A DNA stretch of 33,145 bases, from positions 1 through 33,145 of the forward strand of contig JANYJX010000013.1 of NCBI GenBank assembly GCA_025358355.1, in the 5' to 3' direction. The notes beneath the pieces are model-generated. The model was not told the origin of the DNA. It saw only the letters and a program-made list of their open reading frames with translations, and did not search any database. The position numbers were made by a program, and so were the translations under genes. Shown one piece after another: positions 14,596-21,837 of this stretch; within the stretch, counting starts at the first letter, position 1, and each line of letters opens with the position of its first letter. This DNA is from Actinomycetes bacterium (lineage in GTDB: Bacteria; Actinomycetota; Thermoleophilia; Gaiellales; Gaiellaceae).

Positions 14596-15468
14596 CTACG
14601 GCTGCTTCAGCCGGTCGACGACCCCGGAAGGCAGAACGCCGAGTCGCTCGTAGCGGTCGAGGACCTCACGCCATCGCGCGTCCGCGGCGACGAGTGGCGC
14701 GAGTTGGCGCGCCGCCGCCTCGATGTCGCCAGCATGGCCGAGGGCGATAGCCGCTGCAAGCATGACATCGAGATCCGGCAACCCGGCCTCGCGGGCTGCG
14801 TCGACCTCCTCCTCAACCGAGGCGCCTGGCCCGATCCGGTTTCGCCGTCGGTAACCCGCGGCGAGTCGGTGGAGCCGACCCAGCTCGACGAGAGGCTCGG
14901 GATCGCTGTCGACCCGAAGATCGAAGACGCGGTCGTTCCACGGCTCGTCAGACGCCTCGGCCGGGACGACGAGGAGCCCGGCGGCCTCCTGACCGCGGAA
15001 GTCGCCGCCTGCAGCCTCGGCCGCATTCAGCGCTGCGAGGAGTCGCATCGCCAGCGTCCCGGCCGTGCTTTCGAATGCTTCGGCGAGGGCGGGCCAGACG
15101 TTCGTCGAGCGCAGCATGTTCCCCTGGGCAGAAAGATTGTCGCGTGTGAGGTGCCCTGCCTCCGGCATGCAGAGTGAGCCGGTGTGAGCCGCCGCCCGCC
15201 CGTCTGCGGCGAGGAACGCGACCTGCCTGTACTCCCGCAGGTCGTCGGCCTCGAGGAGCTCAGCAAGCGCATCGGCTGGAGCCGCACCCGCCTCCATCAG
15301 GTCGAGTCCACGTACGCCGTAGCCGCGGTTCGTGAACGACTGCGTCGCGACGGCGCCGACGCCCGCCCGCGCCCAGGGCACCACAGCGCCGGTGCCGAAG
15401 GCTCGCGACTGGACCGCTACCCCAATCTCGCCCGTGGCCCCATCGCGGGCCACCAGTGAGTAGGTCAC
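14596..15468 (-). CDS. DUF1028 family Ntn-hydrolase-like protein
   Basis: 290 aa. The N-terminal ~210 residues carry the DUF1028 signature: YSLVARDGATGEIGVAVQS, VVPWARAGVGAVATQSFTN, YGVRGLDLMEAG, RAAAHTGSLC and AQGNML, ending with FDLRVDSDPEPL. This family is assigned to the Ntn-hydrolase superfamily on structural grounds; its substrate is unknown. The C-terminal ~80 residues are helical and may fold into a small repeat-like domain. GTG 15468 overlaps the deaminase stop as GTGA, so translation is probably coupled. A longer open frame upstream lies inside the deaminase gene and was not used. Confidence 0.88.
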   Translation of the reverse strand: MTYSLVARDGATGEIGVAVQSRAFGTGAVVPWARAGVGAVATQSFTNRGYGVRGLDLMEAGAAPADALAELLEADDLREYRQVAFLAADGRAAAHTGSLCMPEAGHLTRDNLSAQGNMLRSTNVWPALAEAFESTAGTLAMRLLAALNAAEAAGGDFRGQEAAGLLVVPAEASDEPWNDRVFDLRVDSDPEPLVELGRLHRLAAGYRRRNRIGPGASVEEEVDAAREAGLPDLDVMLAAAIALGHAGDIEAAARQLAPLVAADARWREVLDRYERLGVLPSGVVDRLKQP

Positions 15469-15953
15469 GTTCCCTCGGGTTGCCAGAACCCCTCGTGCAC
15501 AGCCCACGCCAGGTCTTCGAGGTGCGGGCCGCTGACGTCGACCGTGCGCCCGCCTCTGGCGAAGACCTCGCGACACGAGAGTGCGAGCCCCGCCGCACCC
15601 TCCGGGTCGATCTTTCCCTGGAACGCCGCGCTGCTAAGCGCGAACACGACCCGTCCGATGCCCGACCAGTAGATCGCTCCGGCGCACATCGCGCACGGTT
15701 CGGTGCTCGTGTAGAGCGTGTGTGAGCCGAGGGAGTCGGCGTCGATGCGTGAGCTCGCGTCGCGCACGAGGTTCAGCTCGGCATGTCTCGTGACATCGCA
15801 CCCGGTGACGACGCTGTTCTCCGCTTCGAGAACGACGACGCCGTCTGCATCGGTGAGGAGCGAGCCGAAGGGATGGTTGCCCTTCTCCCGCGAACGCCGC
15901 GCCAGCTCGATGGCCGTACGGAGGTGGCGCTCGTCAGTCGCGGCGAGAGACAT
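15465..15953 (-). CDS. Nucleoside/nucleobase deaminase (TadA/GuaD-like)
   Basis: 162-aa zinc deaminase of the cytidine/deoxycytidylate deaminase superfamily. Zinc and proton-transfer motifs: RHAELNLV (HAE at 57-59) and TEPCAMCAGAI (PCxxC at 86-90). GNHPFGSLL and YWSGIGRVVF are shared with GuaD guanine deaminases and TadA-type tRNA adenosine deaminases. The sequence does not separate these cleanly; GuaD-like small-molecule deamination seems more likely than tRNA editing, as an inference. ATG 15953 has TAGCGT ending 8 nt upstream; an in-frame start 27 bp further upstream would include that promoter. It forms a two-gene unit with DUF1028. Confidence 0.85.
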   Translation of the reverse strand: MSLAATDERHLRTAIELARRSREKGNHPFGSLLTDADGVVVLEAENSVVTGCDVTRHAELNLVRDASSRIDADSLGSHTLYTSTEPCAMCAGAIYWSGIGRVVFALSSAAFQGKIDPEGAAGLALSCREVFARGGRTVDVSGPHLEDLAWAVHEGFWQPEGT

Positions 15954-15961
15954 TGTGTCGC

Positions 15962-15967
15962 ACGCTA
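15962..15967 (-). promoter_or_regulatory. -10 element (TAGCGT) of the deaminase-DUF1028 operon
   Basis: TAGCGT on the minus strand ends 8 nt before the ATG at 15953. It is divergent from the lhr -10 only 30 bp away. Confidence 0.5.
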
Positions 15968-15996
15968 CTCGCCCCCGCAATCCCGAGCGCCGGGAC

Positions 15997-16002
15997 TAGT
16001 CT
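15997..16002 (+). promoter_or_regulatory. -10 element (TAGTCT) of the lhr-nei operon
   Basis: TAGTCT ends 6 nt before the ATG at 16009 with no Shine-Dalgarno. Confidence 0.5.
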
Positions 16003-16008
16003 CACCGC

Positions 16009-19000
16009 ATGGACCCGCTCGCTGCCTTCTCGCCGGTGACCCGCGAGTGGTTCGAGCGCGCGTTCGCCGGCCCGACTCCCGCGCAGGAGAAGGCCTGGCC
16101 CGCGATCGCGACTGGGGCCAACGTGCTCGTGCAGGCGCCTACCGGGTCCGGGAAGACGCTCGCTGCGTTCCTCGTCGGCATCGACCGGTTGACCGCCACG
16201 GCCGGCGCGGGGCTCCGCCTCCTCTATATCTCGCCGCTGAAGGCGCTGAACTACGACATCGAGCGAAACCTGCGCGGGCCGCTCGCCGGACTCCGCTCCG
16301 AGCTCGTCATCGCGGTTCGCACCGGCGACACGCCGCAGCGCGAGCGCGCGCAGATGCTCCGCAAGCCGCCGGACATTCTCATCACCACGCCAGAATCGCT
16401 CTACCTCCTGCTCACGTCGCAGGCCCGGGAGATGCTGCGCACAGTCGAGACGTTGATCCTCGACGAGGTGCACGCCGTCGCCGGAACGAAGCGCGGAGCC
16501 CATCTCGCGCTCAGCGTGGAGCGCCTGCAGCGGCTCGTCGACCGGCCGATGCAGCGGATCGCGCTCTCGGCGACGCAGCGCCCGCTCGAGGAGATCGGCC
16601 GCTTCGTCTCGGGTGGTCGCCCGATCGAGCTCGTCGACGCCGGCACGCGGAAGGAGCTCGACCTCCAAGTTGTCGTTCCGGTCGACGACATGCGCGAGCT
16701 GCCGAGCACCGCGGGGCTTTCCGTGCCTGTGCTCGCGGACGGTGTCGAGATGGGCCCGGGCGTCGAGGTGTCGAGCCGCTCGATCTGGCCGTCGATCTAC
16801 CCGGCGCTACTCGAGCTCGTACGAGAGCACCGCTCGACGATCATTTTCGTCAACAGCAGGCGCCTCGCCGAGCGGCTTGCGCTGCGCATCAACGAGCTGG
16901 CCGGCGAAAGCGTCGCCCGCGCTCACCACGGCTCGCTCGCGCGCGAACAACGCGCTGAGATCGAGGAGCTGCTGAAGCGCGGCGAGATCCCGTGTCTCGT
17001 CGCGACCTCGTCGCTCGAGCTCGGCATCGACATGGGCGCTGTCGACCTCGTGATCCAGGTCGAGAGCCCGAAGTCGGTCGCGCGCGGGCTACAGCGGATC
17101 GGCCGTGCTGGCCACGACCTCGGCTCCGTCTCGAAGGGCCGCATCTTCCCGAAGTACCGCGCCGACCTGCTCGAGTCGGCGGTCGTCGCGAAGGCGATGC
17201 GCGAGGGCGCGATCGAGGAGACGCAGATCCTCCGCAACCCGCTCGACGTGCTCGCCCAGCAGATCGTCGCGATCTGCGCCGAGGACGAGATCGCGGTTGA
17301 CGACCTGCACGAGCTGGTGATCCGCGCCTATCCGTTCGCCGACCTCTCGCGCGCTCAGCTCGAGAACGTGCTCGACATGCTCTCGGGCCGCTATCCGTCG
17401 GACGAGTTCGCCGAGCTGCGGCCGCGGATCGTCTGGGATCGCACGGCCGGCACGATCCGCGGGCGCGACGGCGTGCGCCGGATCGCGGTCACGAATGGCG
17501 GCACGATCCCCGACCGCGGGCTGTTCGGCGTCTTCCAACTCGACGGCGGCGGTCGCGTGGGTGAGCTCGACGAGGAGATGGTGTACGAGGCGCGCGAAGG
17601 GCAGACGTTCCTGCTCGGCGCGTCGACATGGCGGATCGCCGAGATCACGCGCGATCGCGTGCTCGTCACGCCGGCGCCCGGTGCGCCTGGGGCGGTGCCG
17701 TTCTGGAAGGGCGAAGGCATTGGCCGCCCATACGAGCTGGGCGCGAAGATCGGCCGGGCGTCGCGTGAGCTCGTCGGCCTCTCCGACACGAAGGCCGCCG
17801 AGCGGCTCGCTGGCGACTACCACCTCGACGAGCGCGCCTCCCGCAACCTGATGACGTTCCTGCGCGAGCAGGCGGGCGCGACCGGCGTCGTCCCGTCCGA
17901 CCGCTCGATCGTCGTCGAGCGCTTCCGCGACGAGATCGGCGACTGGCGGGTCTGCATCCTCACGCCCTTCGGCGCGCGCGTGCACGCGCCGTGGGCGATG
18001 GCGCTTGCGGCGCGCCTGCGCGACTCGCTTGGGCTGGAGGCGCAGTTCATCTGGTCCGACGACGGGATCGCGCTGCACCTTCCTGACGCTGATGTGCCGC
18101 CGGCGTTTGCCGACCTGTCCCTTGGAGCGGACGAGATCGAGGACTTGGTGGTGCAGGAGGTCGGCCAGACGGCGCTCTTCGGCGCGCGCTTCCGGGAGAA
18201 CGCCGCCCGCGCGTTGCTGATCCCGCGGCGCCGGCCCGGCCAGCGAACGCCGCTCTGGCAGCAGCGGCTGAAGGCGCAGTCGCTGCTCCAGGTCGCGCGC
18301 CGTTACGGGTCGTTCCCGATCGTGCTCGAGACGTACCGCGAGTGCCTGCAGGACGTGTTCGACCTGCCCGCGCTGAAGCGGATCCTGCGCGGGCTGCAGA
18401 CCCGCGAGCTCGATCTCGTCGAGGTCGAGACGGCATCGGCGTCGCCATTCGCCTCCTCGCTCCTGTTCGACTACATCGCGACCTATATGTACGAGGACGA
18501 CACGCCGTCCGCCGAGCGGCGGGCCCAGGCACTGTCGCTCGACCGCGACCTGCTGCGTGAGCTGCTCGGGCAGGAGGGGCTGCGTGATCTGCTCGACCCA
18601 GCGGCGTTCGAGGAGGTCGAGGCGTCACTGCGGCCCCGACCGCGGAATGCGGACGAGCTGCACGATTTGCTCCGGCGCGTTGGTGACCTCGCTCCCGACG
18701 AGGCTGACGCTGGCTTCGCCGAGACGCTGATTCGCGAGCGGCGCGCGCTGCGCGTCAGGCTGACCGCGGGCGAGCGGTTGATCGCCGTTGAGGACGCCGG
18801 CCGCTACCGCGACGCCTTCGGTGTGATGCCGCCAGGCGGGCTGCCGGAGGCGTTCCTCCAGCCGCTCGACGACGCGCTCACGTCTGTCTTGCTCCGCTTC
18901 GCGCGCTCGCGCGGGCCGTTCACGACCGGCGAGATCGTGACGCGCTACGGCCTCGAAACACCGGTCGCCGAGGCGCTTCTCGCGGGACTGGAGCGTGACG

Positions 19001-20292
19001 ACAAGCTCGTTCGCGGCGAGCTTCGCCCGGGCGGCAGCGAGCGCGAGTGGTGCGACCCGGATGTTCTTCGCCGGCTGCGCCGAGCGTCGCTCGCAGCTCT
19101 TCGCCGTGAGGTCGAGCCGACCGAGCAAATCGCACTTGGCCGCTTCCTCCCAGCCTGGCACGGGATCGGTCGGAGCGCGACGTTGCGCGAGGCGCTCGTG
19201 CCGCTGCAGGGGCTCGCGCTGCCGGTCTCGCTGTGGGAGAGCGATGTGCTGCCGCGTCGCGTTCCTGGCTATCAACCGGCGCAGCTCGATGCGCTCTGCG
19301 CGACCGGCGAGGTCGTTTGGGTCGGCGCGGGGCTTGATCGTGTGGCTGTCTACTTCAGGGACGACGCGTCGGTGCTCGGCACTCCCGCCACGGCGCCGAG
19401 TGTCGAGAGCGATGCCGCGCAGGCCCTGCTCGCCGCCCTGTCCCGCGAAGCTGTGTTCTGGCCGGACCTACTCGCGGCCGCCGAGCTCGACGCCGAAGCA
19501 GCGCTGCCAGCGCTTTGGGAACTCGTCTGGGCGGGGGAAGTGACCAACGACGCATGGACGCCGCTGCGTGCCGCGCGCCGCTACGGGACGCCGCAACGCG
19601 CGCGCCAGCCGCGGCGTTTCTCACGGACACGAGGCGCGCAGGCGACGGCAACGCAGGGGAGATGGTCGTTGGCAGCGCGTCTGTTCACGGGCGAGCCGGA
19701 TCGGCGAGCGCTGGCCGAGCTGCTGCTCGAGCGGCAAGGAATCGTCACGCGCGACGGAGTCCGCGGCGAGGGTATCGCCGGTGGCTACGGTGCGGTCTAC
19801 GGCCAGCTGAAAGCGCTCGAGACGGTTGGTGTGTGTCGGCGCGGCTACTTTGTGGAGGGTCTCGGCGGCGCGCAGTTCGCGCTCCCAGGTGCGGTCGAGC
19901 GGCTGCGTGAGCTGCGTGCGCAGGAGGAGCCGGAGGCGCTCGTTCTTGCGGCGGCGGATCCGGCCCAACCGTACGGCACGGTTCTCCCTTGGCCGAAGCG
20001 GGCCGGCGCACGAGCGGCGCGCGTGGCAGGTGCGCAGGTCGTCCTCCTCGGCGGTGAGGCCGCGTTGTACGTCGAGCGCGGTGGTCGCTCGCTCGTACCG
20101 CTCCGCGAGCCGGAGGACGGTTGGCTGCGCGTGGCGCTCGCGAAGCTGGTCGCGCACGTGCGCGCGGGTGGCGCGAAGCGACTCGCGGTCGAGCGGTTCG
20201 ACGGTGTCCCAGTGGCGGAGAGCATCGCGATGCCGCTGCTTGTCGAAGCGGGTTTCCTCGCCGGCCCGCGTCGCGCGGTGCTCCGATCGTAG
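16009..20292 (+). CDS. lhr: Lhr-type superfamily 2 DNA helicase
   Basis: 1427-aa ATP-dependent helicase of the large Lhr (Lhr-HEL) family, which unwinds DNA and RNA:DNA hybrids by 3'-to-5' translocation. Two RecA domains: Walker A APTGSGKT (about 43-50), DEVH (152-155), SAT (187-189), and motif VI QRIGRAGH (362-369). A winged helix and beta-barrel follow, then the long C-terminal domain typical of full-length Lhr, with winged-helix repeats ending in CRRGYFVEGLGGAQFALPG (near 1275). Length matches mycobacterial and E. coli Lhr. The nei gene starts 2 nt downstream, as in Mycobacterium, linking it to DNA repair. Confidence 0.96.
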   Translation: MDPLAAFSPVTREWFERAFAGPTPAQEKAWPAIATGANVLVQAPTGSGKTLAAFLVGIDRLTATAGAGLRLLYISPLKALNYDIERNLRGPLAGLRSELVIAVRTGDTPQRERAQMLRKPPDILITTPESLYLLLTSQAREMLRTVETLILDEVHAVAGTKRGAHLALSVERLQRLVDRPMQRIALSATQRPLEEIGRFVSGGRPIELVDAGTRKELDLQVVVPVDDMRELPSTAGLSVPVLADGVEMGPGVEVSSRSIWPSIYPALLELVREHRSTIIFVNSRRLAERLALRINELAGESVARAHHGSLAREQRAEIEELLKRGEIPCLVATSSLELGIDMGAVDLVIQVESPKSVARGLQRIGRAGHDLGSVSKGRIFPKYRADLLESAVVAKAMREGAIEETQILRNPLDVLAQQIVAICAEDEIAVDDLHELVIRAYPFADLSRAQLENVLDMLSGRYPSDEFAELRPRIVWDRTAGTIRGRDGVRRIAVTNGGTIPDRGLFGVFQLDGGGRVGELDEEMVYEAREGQTFLLGASTWRIAEITRDRVLVTPAPGAPGAVPFWKGEGIGRPYELGAKIGRASRELVGLSDTKAAERLAGDYHLDERASRNLMTFLREQAGATGVVPSDRSIVVERFRDEIGDWRVCILTPFGARVHAPWAMALAARLRDSLGLEAQFIWSDDGIALHLPDADVPPAFADLSLGADEIEDLVVQEVGQTALFGARFRENAARALLIPRRRPGQRTPLWQQRLKAQSLLQVARRYGSFPIVLETYRECLQDVFDLPALKRILRGLQTRELDLVEVETASASPFASSLLFDYIATYMYEDDTPSAERRAQALSLDRDLLRELLGQEGLRDLLDPAAFEEVEASLRPRPRNADELHDLLRRVGDLAPDEADAGFAETLIRERRALRVRLTAGERLIAVEDAGRYRDAFGVMPPGGLPEAFLQPLDDALTSVLLRFARSRGPFTTGEIVTRYGLETPVAEALLAGLERDDKLVRGELRPGGSEREWCDPDVLRRLRRASLAALRREVEPTEQIALGRFLPAWHGIGRSATLREALVPLQGLALPVSLWESDVLPRRVPGYQPAQLDALCATGEVVWVGAGLDRVAVYFRDDASVLGTPATAPSVESDAAQALLAALSREAVFWPDLLAAAELDAEAALPALWELVWAGEVTNDAWTPLRAARRYGTPQRARQPRRFSRTRGAQATATQGRWSLAARLFTGEPDRRALAELLLERQGIVTRDGVRGEGIAGGYGAVYGQLKALETVGVCRRGYFVEGLGGAQFALPGAVERLRELRAQEEPEALVLAAADPAQPYGTVLPWPKRAGARAARVAGAQVVLLGGEAALYVERGGRSLVPLREPEDGWLRVALAKLVAHVRAGGAKRLAVERFDGVPVAESIAMPLLVEAGFLAGPRRAVLRS

Positions 20293-20294
20293 TC

Positions 20295-21047
20295 ATGCCA
20301 GAGGGCGACGTCCTCCACCGAACCGCTGCCTCCCTCCAAGTTCTGGTGGGTAATCGTGTCGAGGCCGAGACGCCGCACCCGCGCGCCGCGGCCACCGGCG
20401 TCGCTGCGGCTATCGACGGGCGCGTACTCGAGTCAGTCGAGGCGGTCGGGAAGAACCTCTTGCTCCGCTTCGAGGGTGGCGTCACCCTCCGCAACCATCT
20501 CCGGATGAGCGGCCGCTGGCGCGTCGAGCCGAGGAACGCGCCGCGGACCGGGAAGCCGTGGCTCATCCTTCGAGGACACGAGTGGGAGGCGGTGCAATGG
20601 AACGGCCCTGTCCTTTCTCTCGACTCGAGCCTCACGCGGGGGCTCGGCCCGGATGTGCTCGGGCACGGCGTCGAGACCGAGACGCTCGTTGCTCGTTTGC
20701 GCCGAATCGACCAGCGGCGACCGCTCGGCGATGCCTTTCTCGACCAACGTGTCATCTCCGGGATCGGGAACATCTGGATGACGGAGTCGCTCTGGCAGGC
20801 GCGGCTCTCGCCGTGGCTCGCGGTTGCCGGCGCACGCGACGACGAGCTCGGGGCCGCGCTCGGCTGGGCACAGCGGATGATGCGCGCGTCGGTCGAGGGG
20901 ACGCGGTCGTTGCACTCGGTCTACCGCCGCGCCGGCAGGCCGTGTCCACGCTGCGGCGGCACGATCCTCTCGCGCGGCCTGGGCGACGCGAGCCGCACCG
21001 CGTATTGGTGTGGACGGTGCCAGCGGGGTTCGGCCGCCGCCTATTGA
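20295..21047 (+). CDS. nei: Fpg/Nei-family DNA glycosylase (Nei2-type endonuclease VIII)
   Basis: 250-aa bifunctional DNA glycosylase/AP lyase. It begins MPEGD, where Pro2 is the catalytic nucleophile and Glu3 the acid. GKNLLLRF carries the conserved lysine, and LRMSGRW and ISGIGNIWMTE belong to the helix-two-turn-helix core. A zinc finger closes the protein (CPRCGG near 216 and YWCGRCQ near 237). It removes oxidised pyrimidines or purines. The ATG at 20295 lies 2 nt after the lhr stop; the long frame upstream is inside lhr. The lhr-nei2 pairing is known in mycobacteria. Assignment to Nei2 rather than Fpg rests on that synteny. Confidence 0.92.
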   Translation: MPEGDVLHRTAASLQVLVGNRVEAETPHPRAAATGVAAAIDGRVLESVEAVGKNLLLRFEGGVTLRNHLRMSGRWRVEPRNAPRTGKPWLILRGHEWEAVQWNGPVLSLDSSLTRGLGPDVLGHGVETETLVARLRRIDQRRPLGDAFLDQRVISGIGNIWMTESLWQARLSPWLAVAGARDDELGAALGWAQRMMRASVEGTRSLHSVYRRAGRPCPRCGGTILSRGLGDASRTAYWCGRCQRGSAAAY

Positions 21048-21067
21048 GGCCGCGATGGGTTGGTCGC

Positions 21068-21118
21068 ATGGCGGCGATCGAGATCGACGGGCTCGCTCGG
21101 ACGTACCGATACCGCTGA
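21068..21118 (+). pseudogene. Possible remnant of an ABC transporter ATPase N-terminus
   Basis: A 16-codon frame encodes MAAIEIDGLARTYRYR and stops. The phrase resembles the first strand of ABC ATPases (pattern IEI-x-GL-x-R-x-Y), but no Walker A or later motif follows in any frame. It could be a truncated gene or a chance short frame. The stop lies inside a perfect hairpin. Confidence 0.3.
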
Positions 21119-21129
21119 CACGCGGTATC
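21108..21129 (+). terminator. Perfect hairpin 60 bp after nei
   Basis: GATACCGC (21108-21115), 6-nt loop TGACAC, GCGGTATC (21122-21129). It is an 8-bp perfect stem, a candidate terminator of the lhr-nei operon without a T-tract. Confidence 0.45.
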
Positions 21130-21203
21130 CAGGCGGTGCTAGAGAGCGTGGCCGGCGCACAGGCACACTCGAGACGTTCTGAGAGCGCGGCCCGGCGGGA
21201 CAC

Positions 21204-21236
21204 CGCGCCGAGCGCCCTCTCGGAACGCTCGGCGCG
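21204..21236. terminator. Strong hairpin between convergent genes
   Basis: CGCGCCGAGCG (21204-21214), an 11-nt loop and CGCTCGGCGCG (21226-21236) form a perfect 11-bp stem. It lies between nei (plus) and the secreted-protein gene ending at 21260 (minus), so it probably terminates one or both. The rest of 21130-21259 holds nothing else I recognise. Confidence 0.6.
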
Positions 21237-21259
21237 TGGACTGTGTTATCCCGCTGTGG

Positions 21260-21673
21260 CTACTTCGACTTGCCCTTGCCCTTGCCGTTTCCGTTGCTGC
21301 CACCGCTCGGCTGGTTCGACGAGCTGGACGAGCCTGACGACCCCTGACCTTTGCCTTTGCCACCCTGGTCCTTGCCGCCCTGCGTTCCCGACGGCTGCGA
21401 GCCTTTCTTGGCGGCCGCTGTGGGTGCTTGGCACGGCCCCACGGTGTCGCCATGGCGCTGGTGTGCGGGCCAGGCGTTGACCGAGACCGTGATCGTCCGC
21501 TTCTGCTTGTGGCAGATCGTGATCTTCTTGCCGTACTGGTACTGGGCGAGATTGATCACGCCATGGGCGAGACCGATCCCGCCGAATGACGCGAACGCGG
21601 CGACAGCGACGACCGTCGCGATGATCGTCGTCACCACCCTGCTTCTGCGGCTATTCGCAGTGTGGTTCCTCAT
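21260..21673 (-). CDS. Secreted ICHK-motif protein with Gly/Ser/Lys-rich tail
   Basis: 137 aa. A basic N-terminus (RNHTANSRRSR) precedes a hydrophobic segment (about residues 13-37), read as a signal peptide or anchor. A short domain follows: KKITICHKQKRTITVSVNAW, then AHQRHGDTVGPC, with two cysteines. I recall this CHK...HGDT-x-G-x-C pattern from secreted actinobacterial proteins, with no known function. The last ~45 residues are low-complexity Gly, Ser, Asn, Gln and Lys ending GKGKGKSK, strongly basic. ATG 21673 is fixed by the best Shine-Dalgarno in the window, GAGGAGGT three nt upstream. Cell-wall or polyanion binding by the tail is only a guess. Confidence 0.8.
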   Translation of the reverse strand: MRNHTANSRRSRVVTTIIATVVAVAAFASFGGIGLAHGVINLAQYQYGKKITICHKQKRTITVSVNAWPAHQRHGDTVGPCQAPTAAAKKGSQPSGTQGGKDQGGKGKGQGSSGSSSSSNQPSGGSNGNGKGKGKSK

Positions 21674-21808
21674 CCGACCTCCTCGGAGTGGCTTCACCCT
21701 GGAAGACGCCCCCTCTCGTGACACCCTGCGCCCGAACCTGTAGCGACTGCGGTCGGATCGAGGCAGAGCCGGTTACGCACGTCGTCGGAGTGAAGGGCGC
21801 TCCGCACG

Positions 21809-21824
21809 CCCCTCGTCCGAGGGG
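21809..21824 (-). terminator. Hairpin after the O-antigen-ligase-like gene
   Basis: CCCCTC, 4-nt loop GTCC, GAGGGG (21809-21824): a perfect 6-bp stem 14 bp past the ligase stop on the minus strand. The remaining intergenic sequence to 21673 is the leader of the secreted-protein gene. Confidence 0.45.
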
Positions 21825-21837
21825 TTCGTCGCATCTC

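Noticed and set aside
17089-18078. Long minus-strand frames inside lhr
   Set aside because: No motifs, Arg/Asp-rich, fully inside a gene with clear helicase motifs.
21674-21770. Riboswitch in the leader of the secreted ICHK protein
   Set aside because: The leader is GC-rich with some complementarity, but I could not match any known riboswitch core.
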